Source: Camellia lanceoleosa (Eukaryota > Streptophyta > Magnoliopsida > Ericales > Theaceae). Taken from it: a stretch of 64,000 bases of DNA. The translations under genes were made by a program, and so were the position numbers. Below are positions 25,055 through 37,000 of this stretch, piece by piece. The notes beneath the pieces are model-generated. The model searched no databases. It was not told where the DNA came from and saw only the letters and a program-made list of their open reading frames with translations. The DNA is taken from positions 2,790,001 to 2,854,000 of the forward strand of contig CM045762.1 of assembly GCA_025200525.1 (NCBI GenBank), read 5' to 3'. Within the stretch, counting starts at the first letter, position 1. Each line of letters begins with the position of its first letter.

Positions 25055-27467
25055 TAGGGCTGTGCAGCAGTTCTGCCGACCCACCACACCCGACCCGATC
25101 CGACGTCCAACGGATGGATGCGTGACACGTGACGGACGGATGCAGGCCTAATTTTTGACTTTTTTCGAATTCGAATCGAGTGACGGATCATCCACCATTT
25201 TAATCAACACACCCGACCCGACCACCGTTGCTTATTTATTTATTTATTTTTTGGCTGATATATGCGATCACACTCCCCCCCCCCCCCCCCTCTTTTCCTT
25301 TCTGTGCATCCGCCTCTTCTCATTTAGCCCTAATTTTCGAGACATTCTCATTCTCTCTCTCTCTCTCTCTCTACCCCACCCATCGTCGGACGATCTACAC
25401 CACACGGCGTCGGCGACCGATCTACACGTCGTCGGCGATCGATACACTACTGTACTGACTGAGAGGTGTCTCTCTCTCTCTCTCTGCTTTCCTCTTCTTC
25501 TCTTCTTCTGGTCTTTTTATTTTTTTTATTTTTTTTTGTTCCAGTTCTAAAACGAAATAGATGGTTAGATTGATCGATATACAGTCTACTACACTGACTG
25601 TAACTGAGGTACCTCTCTCTCTCTCTCCTTCTTCTTATTCTGAATCTGAACTGGTTTTTTTTTTTTTGGTTCTAGTTCTAAACTTCTAATCTTTTAGATT
25701 CTAATCTATTATTATTATTTTGTTTTGTTCCAGTTCTGAAACTAGAGACGTGGTTAGATTGATTGTTGCAGTGTTAACTGTTAAAGGGTTCTACACACAG
25801 AGAAAGGAATACAGAGAGAACCACAGAGAGGTTTGGTTTTTTTTTTTTGAAAAATCTGTTTTGTTAATCAGCCTTTTATTTTATTCTTACTTTTATTATC
25901 TCTTAAAATACTAACATAAATATAACAAAGTTTCTGTTAATCAACCTATACTAGGATTGATTGTTGTTGATGTTTGTGAAATTTGTTTTTCGACAACATT
26001 TATAGGCTAAAGTTTTTGGAAAATGATAACCTGAAATATATACAACAATAGAGATCCATTATGACAGAAACAAATGCTGAATTTGCAATAATCAGATACA
26101 GAACTTATTTTTTTCTTCTTCTGAGAACTTGATTTGAAAGAAATAATAAGCATCCCAAAACAATTCAATGTGCTTAATGAGAGAAATGGAAGAATGTAAC
26201 TAAATAAGAGACTCCATAATAACATACCTTGCCGGAATTTTCTTTATTTCCAACCATTGTTTGGCAAGCCAGCCTCCATGATTCTGGTTTCTGTACAGTT
26301 CAACCAAAATTTGATAAAAAGGTAGTCAAATTTGGGCTGAAGGCACTTCATACAGCGATATGTATGCTTAAAATGTATGTTTTTATTTGACTAATATGGT
26401 TGTGAGGAGTTTTAGTGCACCCTAATACTGAGTGCACGTTCTCTTAGTTTTAGATTGAACTATGTAAATCTAATATTTTTGTGTTACTTTTTTATGTTTC
26501 ACTAAACTTTGACTGGGGATCCACAAATACTAACAATATATTTACTGACAAAGCATCAACAATTTGGAATTTAGAAGTGAGAGATGCCAAAGTAACCATA
26601 CTACCATCTTTCATCAATATTTCTTAGCACTTAGTCTTCAGAGAGTTAACACATGATAAACTTCTCAAAGGGGTAGTATGAATGAAGTGATTATCAAGAG
26701 AGAATGTTGTATTAGAAGCATTATAAAATTAGAGAATAAGAAGAAGGATAAACACATAACATTATAAAATTCCGTCTATAATCTGCACTGGAAGATGAAG
26801 CATGATAAACACATAAAATTAGACAACATAAGAAATTGAATGTCAATGAACAAAAGCCACAATGCAACAATGAGTGTAATATAGTATTGAAAATATAGTA
26901 TTTGTTGGATGACTGTAACTTATTTTTTTTGGATGCACAATGTTTGTTGGATGACTGTAACTTTTTTATTTTTGAAACTCTTGGATGACTGTTACTTGGA
27001 TGGATGCACAATGTTTTCCTTATATTTTATGTGTAAGATGATTTATGCATATTGGATGCACAATGTTTTGGGCGATATTGAATTATGGCCTTGGAACCAA
27101 TATTGAATTTTGAATTATGCCCAGGTTGCATTGCCCATTGTAATGAATAAATAGATGTTGAATTATGCACAATGTTTTTCATGTTTCGTAGATGTGAATG
27201 AATAAATGATTTTAAACAAATGATGTGAATGTTTTCCATGAATAAATGATTTTGAATTATGTCCAGGTTGCATTGCCCATTATAATGAATAAATAGATGT
27301 TGAATTATGCACAAGTTTTTTTTTTTTTTTTTTTGTATGTTGAAAATTTGTAAAATTTCAAACTGCCAAACCGATTCGCATCCATCCGCCAATCCGCATC
27401 CGCCGGATTGGCGGACGGATGGTGGATTGGAGGTTTCGTGGCCGCAACCGATCCGCGCCCACCCCTA
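25055..27467. mobile_element. Non-autonomous hAT-like DNA transposon, 2.4 kb
   Basis: Terminal inverted ends TAGGGCTGTGC (25055) and, reverse-complemented at the right, TAGGGGTGGGCGC (27467). These match the TAGGG-G/C-TG style of plant hAT ends. Eight-base flanks ATTTGTGT (25047-25054) and ATCTGTGT (27468-27475) differ at one base, fitting the 8-bp duplication of hAT elements. Subterminal DNA is rich in GGATGG, CCGATCC and CGGACGGATG words at both ends. Inside are a poly-C run (25274-25290), CT microsatellites, and duplicated blocks with TTGAATTATG and TGCACAATGTTT (26930-27320). No transposase is recognisable. Confidence 0.65.
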
Positions 27468-27515
27468 ATCTGTGTTGATATTCAGCCTGGGTCTGTGTTG
27501 ATAAATAATGATCTG
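27468..27515. repeat. Tandem repeat, right remainder
   Basis: Continuation of the GATCTGTGTTGATA/TTCAGCCTGGGTCTGTGTTG repeat after the hAT insertion. Confidence 0.55.
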
Positions 27516-28689
27516 GGTGGGTCTACCAGATTTAAAAAAATGAAGTTAAAGATATTAAATTATTTTTTTGGAAAAATTATTATAAAAAAATTAGGATTTA
27601 ACCTTGTTAACAAATCAAACTTTAACTTTTTTATTATTTCAATTTAAACCTTTAACTTTTAAAATGGTATTAATTTTAACCATCCATTTGTATTCGTTGA
27701 TAGTAGAGAAGTGACAATTTAAATAAATATCTATTATTTTTGTAAGTTAACAAAATAATAGATATTTGTAAAAGTAATTACATTTTATTTGGTTACTCAA
27801 TCCAAAAAAAAAAAAGTCTAAGTAATTTCATAAATCTTTCATTTTATTTTCTCTTGATAAATTTAGCATCCAAAAATATTGCAAAGTCACCATCCAATAG
27901 AAATCAAAATCACTTGTTCTATTTTATGTCCCCTTGTCAAAATTGTTATATCAATAAAAGTAATATTACAAACCAATCACATTTAAATGAGAAGAGGCGT
28001 GTGATTTGGATTCATATATCATCATTAATTGGCATAATGGTATGAGAGAATTATCTCCTCTTGATAATTCTAACTGGTGGGTGTTTTTGGTCCTTTATGG
28101 CTTTGTCATGGGCTTCGTTTCAATTATCTCAATCATTTAACTTGTAAAATATTTGAGCAAATCAATAATAAAAAAATTAAAAAGAAGAATTAATTATCAA
28201 CTCAGTCCTGTTAAGTAGAGTTCAATATCATTAAGTTCTATTGACATTTTGGATATATCAACAAGTCATGTCCTTATTAAATTATTATTTATCAAGTTCT
28301 TTCAACTTCACTTCTATCTTTTCTCTATTTCTCTGTCTTTCTGCGCTATTTTTTCAAAAGTATCCATCACATTGAGACTAGATTCTCAAATGAATATACA
28401 ATTTTGAGTTTGTACTATTTGTCAAACCTGAATACAAAACTGTAAGTTCTCTTAATCATTTATTTGTCTCTCTCTCTCTCACACACACTCTAATCCAAAG
28501 AATCCTAATTTTATAGATATATTTTGCCCTATTATATATAGTTCAATTTGGTGATTTGTACGTATGTGTTAATTACCATATTGGCTCAAAAAATTTGGGA
28601 AAAATTAGATTGATGGGTATGTATATTATTCAAAATAATTGGTTGTTTATTACCTAGTTCAGTTTGGTGATCGCACAGTTAACTGCTAG
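27516..28689. other. AT-rich intergenic DNA, no gene seen
   Basis: No recognisable coding sequence, RNA gene or element ends. There are low-complexity A/T tracts and a (TC)n/(AC)n microsatellite near 28469-28490. Confidence 0.5.
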
Positions 28690-28977
28690 TTTTAGAGAGA
28701 GAGAGAGAGAGAGGAGGACGTGAGTCGGTCGAAGCTCCGTCAGCTAAGTGGATTTCACTCCCACTCCCACTCCATTGTAACCTCCTTATTCAGTCTCTCT
28801 TTGTTGTTGACAGAAGCTCCCAATCTGTTCGTTGAAGCCAAGTCTCGACTTTCCTCTGCTTCTCTCTTTCTTTCTTTGTTTTCTTCTACTGTAACTTTCT
28901 CCTTCTGTCTTACTTTTTTCTGTGAAAAGAAGTTCGCTATAGCCCTGCCATTGCTCTTTAACCCTCATATTTTGAGG
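28690..28977 (+). promoter_or_regulatory. Putative non-coding first exon (5' UTR) of UTP23
   Basis: A (GA)n run at 28694-28713 is followed by CT-rich, UTR-like sequence ending at TTTTGAG|GTCAGT (28970-28982), a plausible splice donor. The UTP23 start codon at 34046 is directly preceded by TTTTGATAG, a plausible acceptor after a T-rich tract. Together these would define a 5'-UTR intron of about 5.1 kb that contains the LINE. This is inference from sequence texture; an ORF across the region (28720-29025) has no family features. Confidence 0.3.
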
Positions 28978-29859
28978 TCAGTCCATCCTTCCTCCTTCCC
29001 TCCCTCTCGTCGTATTCACTGTTAACCCTACATATATTAAACATGAAATACACACACACACACTTATATATATATATACAATTTATTGTGAGTAACCTGC
29101 ATAATTGAATGTATAAAATTATGATTTTTTTTTTGTTTTTCTTTTTTAAAATTGTTTCCAGTGAACTATTGAATTTTTATTCTTATGTTCTAAACCACAG
29201 TAACTTGCAACATTTGTTTAGGGAAAAAATGTGTTCTTATACTTATGCTATTGTGATGTATTGATTGAATAAACGTTTTTTTTAATATGATTTACAACTT
29301 TATTTAATCACGGTAGTCTTTGAAGATGGAGTGCAATACAATTTTTATATGATTTTTTTTCAAATTTAGTTTGTGTTATGTCGTATATTTTTATTTTAAG
29401 TAAAAAGAAAAATATGTTGAAAAGAGGGGAAGTATAAATTACAAAAGCTCAATAGAAAGAGAATGAGAGCACTGTTAGACTTCAAAAGGTAGATGTTGAG
29501 GTGAAACTTAGGGGTTGTTTGAGGTGTCCTAAATAAGTGTACTTTTTGACTTTTTATGAAATATGGGTTGGATATGGGTTGAGTTTGAAGTGATGTGATA
29601 GAGAGGTGATGTGACTTAAATAAGATGATGTGACTTAAATAGGATAGTGACTTTTTGACTTTTTGGATTTTTTTGATGATGCCAAACTTGGCCTTAATGT
29701 TTATGATTCTAAAGGTGCCCAAGATGCCAACAAAATACGATATGTAAATTGACTAAGCTGAAGATGATGGTGTTGGTGATGTCATTATTGTGCTGGTGAT
29801 AATAACAACTACAATGCAAAGTTTTTTATTTTTATTTTTTTATATTCATCTTTCTCACT

Positions 29860-30858
29860 TGGAATATAGGAATCTTAACTGGTAAGACGATGGAGTTGGT
29901 AGATGTTATGATTAGGAGGAGAGTTAGTATAGCTTGCGTACAAGAAACAAAGTGGACGAGTGAGAAAGCTAGGGAAATTGAGGATACCGGTTTTAAACTG
30001 TATTGTAGTGGTAAGAATAGACGCAAGAATGGGGTAGGAATCTTAATTGCCAAGGGTCTTGTGGAGAATGTAGTAGCGGTCATTAAGAAAGGGGATAGGA
30101 TTATGTTAGTTAAACTAGTTATTGGAGGGAATATGATGAACGTTATTAGTGCATACGCCCCTCAAGTAGGATTAGATGATCAGATTAAGAGGGATTTTTG
30201 GGAGCAAATAGATGAGATCTTACAGGAGATACCCGCAGGAGAGAACTTGGTTATAGGTGGAGATTTTAATGGCCATGTAGGCATAAATAAATTAGGCTAT
30301 GAAAGGGTGCATGGTGGATACGGTTTTGATGACAGAAATGAGGCTGGAGAGAGTATCTTAAATTTTGTGTTGGCTTCTGACCTGGTGCTGGCCAATACTA
30401 TGTATAAGAAGAGGGAGGAGCATTTGATAACCTTTAAGAGTGGGTCAGTTAAGAGCCAAATAGATTACTTCTTAGTGAGAAAAATGGACTACCTAAAATG
30501 CAATGATTGTAAGGTGATTCCTGGAGAGAGCCTGACCTCTCAACATAGGATTTTGGTACTAGATTTATGTTTTAGAGGGCAATACCAAGCTAAGAAGGAT
30601 GGTGGGCATCGTAGAACGAGATGGTGGGACCTAAAAGAGGATAAATTAGAAATATTTAAAAATAGAATGGATAAGGAAAGTACGTGGGACTTGGAAGATA
30701 GTGCTAACACTATGTGGAACTCGATGGCCAATTGTATGAGGAGAATCTCAAGAGAAGTGATTGGAGAGTCGAAAGGAACGGGACCCAGCTCTAAGAAAAC
30801 TTGGTGGTGGAGGGAAGAGGTTCAAGCGGTAGTTAAGGTAAAAAAAAGAGTGCTTTAA
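29860..30858 (+). pseudogene. LINE endonuclease domain (AP-endonuclease-like)
   Basis: The open frame starts without its own Met at WNIGILTGKTMELVDVM (29860); the first Met is at 29890. Exonuclease-endonuclease-phosphatase motifs are all visible: QETKW (catalytic Glu), NVISAYAPQ, VIGGDFNGHVG (Asp/Asn), IDYFLVRK and SLTSQHRILVLD (catalytic His). It would nick target DNA to prime reverse transcription. The frame is lost at a run of eight A residues (30840-30847), where a one-base change shifts VKVKKR into a TAA at 30856. The true frame continues as ECFKKWQKDRTEENLKSYRL. Confidence 0.85.
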
Positions 30859-32695
30859 AAAGTGGCAAAAGGATAGAACTGAGGAAAACCTTAAGAGCTA
30901 TAGATTGGCTAATAAGGAGGTCAAGAAAGCAGTGAGAGAAGCTAAGTTGAAAGCTTATGATGACCTATATACTAGACTAGATAGTAAGGAGGGAGAGAAG
31001 AGGGTATACAAACTTGCTAAGATACGGGAGAGGAAAACAAGAGATTTTAATCAAGTTAAGTGCATCAAGAGTGAGGATTCTAAGGTATTGGTGAGGGATG
31101 AAGAGATTAAGAAAAGATGGAAGAACTATTTTGAGAAACTATTAAATGAGGAACATGGAGGTACGGCAATAGGGGAAGAAATAGCCAGTAATACGATAAA
31201 CCAAAACTATAGGTTCTATCGCAGGATTAGAAACTTTGAAGTGGAGATTGCACTTAAGAAGATGAAATCAAATAAGGCTTTAGGATCAGATAATATCCCT
31301 ATTGAAGCTTGGAAGTGTTTGGGTAAAAAAGGGATTGCTTGGTTGACTAGATTGTTCAACAAAATTTTGTTGACTAGGAACATGCTAGATGAGTGGAGGA
31401 AGAGTATTTTAGTGCCAATCTATAAGAATAAATGAGATGTCTAGAATTGCAATAACTATAGAGGAATCAAGCTAATGTGTCATATAATGAAAGCGTGGGA
31501 GAGAGTGATAGAACACCGATTGCGAGATATAACAGAGGTGTTAGAGAATCAATTTGGGTTTATGCCTGATAGGTCAACAATGGAAGCGATCTATATTTTG
31601 AGGAGAGTAATAGAAAAGTATAGAGATAATAAAAGAGACATTCATATGGTGTTTATCGACCTTGAGAAAGCATATGATAGAGTGTTCCGGGATATAATAT
31701 GGTGGGTGTTAGCGAAGAAAGGGGTGACAAAAGGTTACATTGATGTGATTAGGGACATGTATAAAGGGGTGTTGACCACTATTAGATCGCCTGCTGGAGA
31801 GACAAATGAATTTCCTATCACTGTAGGGTTACATCAAGGATCTACCTTAAGTCCTCCTTTTTTTGCTTTAGTTATGGATGAGTTGACGAGAAATATCCAG
31901 GATGACGTGCCATGGTGTATGTTTTTTGCAGATGATATAGTGCTAGTGAATGAGACTAAAGAAGGAGTTAATACAAAGTTAGAGATTTGGAGAAAAGCTC
32001 TTGAATCTAAAGGATTTCGGATAAGTAGAACTAAGACAGAGTACATGGAGTGTAAATTTAGTAACAGTAACAATGAAAGCAGAGGAGAAGTGAAGATTGA
32101 GAATCAAGAACTATCTAAGAGTGAACATTTTCGTTATTTAGGGTTGACTATCACAACAGCGGGGGCCTATAGGATTAAGGCGGGATGGTGTAAGTTGAGA
32201 AGTGCGTCTGGGGTATTGTGCGATAAACGAATACCCACTAGACTTAAAGGTAAGTTCCATAGAATGGCTATTAGACCAGCGATGTTGTATGGGATGGAGT
32301 GTTGAGCAACCAAGAAACAACATGTAGATAAGATGAGTGTGACTGAGATGAGAATGCTAAGGTGGATGTGTGGCAAGACTAAACAAGACAAGACAAGACA
32401 AGACAGAATTAGGAATGAGTGTATTCGGGAATGGGTAGGAGTAGCACCGATAGAAGATAAGTTGAGAGAGAATCGATTGAGATGGTTTGGTCATATTCAA
32501 CGGAGACCAACAGAGACAGTAGTGAAGAGATGCAATGCTGTAACGGTAGATGGAAGTGTTAGGGGACCGGGTAGGCTTAGATTAACGTTGGTTAGCGTTG
32601 TAAATAGAGATATGGATCTGCTTAATTTGACTAACGAAATGGCCTTTGATAGGGCCACGCGGAGAAGAAGGATTCATGTAACCGACCTCATTTGA
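30848..32695 (+). pseudogene. LINE reverse transcriptase (three nonsense codons)
   Basis: One frame carries the whole RVT_1 domain: NKALGSDNIPIEAWK, NNYRGIKLM, RVIEHRLR, ENQFGFMPDRST, VFIDLEKAYDRV, VGLHQGSTLSPPFFALVMDE and the catalytic MFFADDIVLVNE (FADD at about 31925-31936). The C-terminal RLRWFGHIQRRP and RRRIHVTDLI follow. In-frame stops are TGA 31433-31435 (expected Gly), TAG 31442-31444 (expected Gln) and TGA 32303-32305 (expected Trp). The last two are C to T or G to A changes, typical of methyl-cytosine decay. Dead copy, but all catalytic residues are still readable. Confidence 0.85.
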
Positions 32696-32738
32696 TGGGA
32701 CTTAAGGCTTGGTTTGGTTTGGTTTATTCATCTTTCTC

Positions 32739-34045
32739 TGTATCTCAAAAGTTAAAATAACCAAAGCAACAATTATGTGAGATTTTAAATTTATGTTGAC
32801 ATAGTTCTTTGTTTCGGTATGTTTTGGTGCATTTCTCTATGTTTTGGGGTGTGTTTCATTAGTTACGACACCCGATCCATTTCCTCAAGGGTGTCCTAAA
32901 GTTTCTCCACCGAACTGTAGTTTTACAAAATCATCCCCAAAGATTTTGATCAGAGTAGCTAGAAAAGATAGAATTTAGTTATTTCATGCATGTTTTGTTT
33001 CAGTCTTTTAGGAAATGTAAAATCTTTTGATTGCCAATTAAAAAAAAATAAAGAAAGAAGTCTTTTAGGAAATGTAAATGTTTCGGATGTTGTGATGAAA
33101 ACAAAATGACAGTGATTGATGACCTTTATAGATGCCGCACTAAGTAGCACAGACACAAGCATGGACACGCGACCTAACCCGACACATTGATTTTCAAAAA
33201 AATGTAAGACGCAACATGCTTGGGTTATGTTAAAATTTTATATTTTTATAAATTTATTATATGTAATATATATATATATATGAATAATTTATTCAAAGAT
33301 AATGAAAAATATGTAATATAACTCTAATTACATAAAAAAGTAATATATTTCATAACTTGAATATTAAGATATTATTCACATAACATTTACATTAAAGATT
33401 ATAAAATAATTATGGAACGTTGTAATGCACATGATGTTCATTTTCTAAATGTTTTAAAACATATTTAGAGTGCATAAGTTGTGTTATGAAGAATAAAAAC
33501 ATCGTTATGTGACACAGGATGTGTTCAGAGAGTTCAAGGAGTGTTGTTGAAATGTCTGTGAAGTGTCCGATGCTATAGATTTGATTTTTTTGTTAAGACA
33601 CATTGAAGAAGTGTCAGACACACTTTTAGTAGTGTCCAAAGAGTGTTGGCACGACATGCTTCCTTGGTAGAAGTTTTCGTGCTTCTTAGCTGCCACATTT
33701 AACTGTTAATGCTAAATAATGCTATTTACTTAACTTTCTATACAGCTTACTGTCTCCCACTCCCAAGCATTCTCTTAACATTACTAGTAATGTCTTTATC
33801 AGTTCCCATCTCAAATGGTATTAGATGATGTGCTTTATTTAAAAAAATTGTGCCTGTATTGATGATTTGCTATATAATATGGAAAATCCTTGATTAGTCC
33901 CCTACGGGACGCCCCAACAGCTCAGTCAGCATTCCCCAAATAAAGAGACTCAAGTTTGATTCTCCTTAACTTATTTTATCCAAAAATAATGTATAAATCC
34001 TTGATTTAGTCTTATCTTTATTTATTTATTTATTTATTTTGATAG
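32739..34045. other. Probable UTP23 5' intron/upstream sequence
   Basis: AT-rich sequence without genes. A degraded SINE-like patch lies at 33903-33990: box-A-like CAACAGCTCAGTCAG, box-B-like AAGTTTGATTCTC and a T-rich tail. A TTTA microsatellite (34016-34039) directly precedes the UTP23 start codon. Confidence 0.4.
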
Positions 34046-37000
34046 ATGAGATTGAAAAAACAGAAACGCCATCGTAAGGTTGTTAGGTTCTACACAGCTT
34101 GCTTTGGCTTTCGAGAGCCATTCAAGGTTCTTTGTGATGGAACTTTTGTACATCACCTTCATGTCAATTCCGTTACACCAGCCAATACTGCACTCTCAAG
34201 TATCCTTAATGCCACTGTAAAAATATTTACTACCAGGTCAGCAGGTTTTTCTGCCCCTTTTTTTTGTTATTATACTAGATGACGATGATATAATGGTGTA
34301 ATTCTCTTTCAGTTTATGAATTAAATGTTTCCTTATCCATGAATTCTTTATTATTTCCTTTTTGGTTGTAGATGTGTTCTTGCAGAATTAAAAAGCCTTG
34401 GTGAGTCCTATTCTGAATCTCTTAAGGCAGCTGGTAACCTCTTTACTGCAAGGTCAGTGCTCTGTGTGTGTGTGTGTGTGTGTGTCTCCCCCTCCCTCCC
34501 TCCCTCCATGTGTACTAGCATCAAGTTTTGGAAGAAAAAGTAATGAAGATGGCAGCCCGCTGACCTTACTATTTGCAGAGTACATGGCCATATCAATATA
34601 TGCTTCATGCTTACTGTCATTTAATCTTTCTAAAGACATGATATTGTTATTCTAAGCTCTGGGAGTACATTTTTGAGCCATTTTTAGATGTGACCATGAG
34701 AAGAGGAAGAGTGCTGTGGCTTGCATCATGGAAATTATTGGAGAAGACAATCCCGAGCACTTCTTTGTTGCTACTCAGGATGCTGATTTGCGGAAGAATC
34801 TCCGGGAGGTTTGTGTATTTCTTGTGTTAGATTTCACTTATTGTGGTCATGAGTAGATTGTATGGTTCTGTACAATGATATTGTTTTCTATGGTATGTGA
34901 GGTTTTTCTTCTTAGTCAAAGGAAGTTTTGTCTTTAACCGATATACTCGCATGTTTTGCTACCATAATTTGTCCCTATTCTTATTACACAGCCTGTCTAT
35001 GTGATTTCAAATAGCATAAAATTACTTGGTTGCTTTGAGTTGGATATTTATGTTGTCATTTTAATTCTTTTTATCAGAGATTGGAAAACTTGTAAATGAA
35101 ATACTCAAAAAGGTTACTTTGGAACCATTGGCATTCTTGTAAATACTATTTTCTTCATTTTTATTGTTTAATTAGTATGAACATTGTTGTAGACTTTCAA
35201 TTCTGCAGCTCTAATCTAACTATCCTTTTAACCTTTTTGTTAGCCCATTTGTATCTCAGTTATTATTATTATATTCTTAGATCCTTTTGCCACTGTTTAA
35301 AATATATATATTTTCCTTACTTCTTGTATCTTGTCACACCCCCACTAATTTTCTTTAGATATACGACCTTTTCCTTTTGACCTCCAAGAACTTCTTTCAA
35401 TATTCTTTTAATGCATTTTATTGTATTCCACATACTTCTAGTTTCATTTTTCGAACTCAACTATTAGTTTCATTTTTCAAACTTCACATTGCTTGTTAAA
35501 AACATTTTACACTAATGTTCTTTAGATAAACAACATTTTCCTTTCAACATTCTTGTAATGTATTTTGCCTATTGTATTTCATGTATTATTAGTTTCATTT
35601 TCAAATTCCACACTGCTGTTTTAAACATTTTATGCTTAAAGCATTCATAATTTTTTAGCTTTTAGAATCCACCATCTAGTTAGTAGGTTTATAATATTTT
35701 TGTTTTTATTGATTTTTCCTTTTAGCATAGATATCTAGTATTATTAGCCTATGTTGTGATGTTAAACACTCTCTAGGGATGACATTACAACCTCTACATG
35801 TTAAGCAGTTTGTGTTTCCTACAAAAAAAGGAAAATGATTCACAAATAATTTTTTTCCCTCTCCGCCCTTTAGAGCATCACTTCAGAATAAATAGGTAAT
35901 CTATGTGGGCATGCTCTTTCCTGACCACTATGCATTTTGTGAATGTAGTGTGGGGTGGATGCAAACTATAAACCTAAAATTGTTGAAAATTTAATAATCC
36001 CTCCGTCCCAAAATAATAATCCGTTTTGTGAGGAATCTAACTTTTATGGTAGTATAATTATTGCACTTTAAAAATATTAATTTTTCAAAATTACCCTTTG
36101 ATAGTACATTTTTTTGGGAATATCAATTGTCATAATTGCACTTTTAGTGTTGTTAATGAATTTAAAAGAGGGGCAAAATAAAAAATTCATATTATTTTAG
36201 TCCTTGATTTTTGAAAATGGACTAATATTTTGGGACAATGAAAAATGGAATAAGGGACTAATATTTTGGGACGGAGGGAGTATATATATTTTATCCAAAA
36301 ATATGTATATATATTACTGGAACTTCTTATTTGGATGCTAATGCTACTTGAGTATCCAGAACTAGACTTGGCTGTTTGTTTGAAAATGAACTTATCAGTG
36401 CAAGTATGGATGCCTTCTTTTTATATTCACCTGTTAGAACTATTTTTTCTGTTTTGTGCATTACCACATTGCTCATGGACACTCAATACTCCTATGCTAG
36501 TGCACACATACAAATGCTCTAATGGACAGGTATGGTTGTGATTTTGATATTTGTTTTGGCTGAAGGTGCCAGGTGTGCCTGTGATATTTGGTCTGCGAAA
36601 TGCCTTACTGCTTGAGCCTCCATCTGCATTTCAACACCAGTTTGCCAAATCTACTGAAGAAGAACGTTCACATATGACTGAGTTTGAATATAAAATGTTA
36701 AGAATGAAGAAAAAGAACATGTTGGCCATGGAGGAAGCAAGGGAGTCTTCTGATGTGAACGGAAGTGAAGGTGATTTAGGGACCTTGGCAGTGATGAAGA
36801 CAAACATTGGAAAAAATGGAACAGAAGTGAAGGATAAAGTTCAGTTCAAAAGAAAGAAAGCCAAGGTTCTGATCCATGATCATATCTTTATTTTTCCTAG
36901 TTGCTATCTTGATTCGTTGCTTTAAATCTCGATTGTTGCTGTTGTTTGCTTGTATCTTTAGCCTTTGCCAAGTATCCGCATCTTTTTATTTCCATAGAAT

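Larger units (their letters stand above)
29857..32724 (+). mobile_element. RTE-type LINE, 5'-truncated, 14-bp TSD
   Basis: Bounded by the direct repeat TATTCATCTTTCTC at 29843-29856 and 32725-32738, a 14-bp target duplication. The 3' end is a short (TTGGTT)n tail (32709-32724), as in plant RTE elements, which lack a simple poly-A. The 5' end starts at the codons for the endonuclease WNIG motif, so everything upstream in a full element is missing. The endonuclease and reverse transcriptase it encodes are listed separately. Insertion lies in what may be the 5'-UTR intron of UTP23. Confidence 0.85.

Noticed and set aside
25155..25550. 131-codon ORF
   Set aside because: It is made of poly-C, CT and T runs inside the hAT-like element; no recognisable protein.
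28720..29025. 101-codon ORF
   Set aside because: Ser/Leu/Phe-rich translation of CT-rich leader-like DNA; better explained as 5' UTR.
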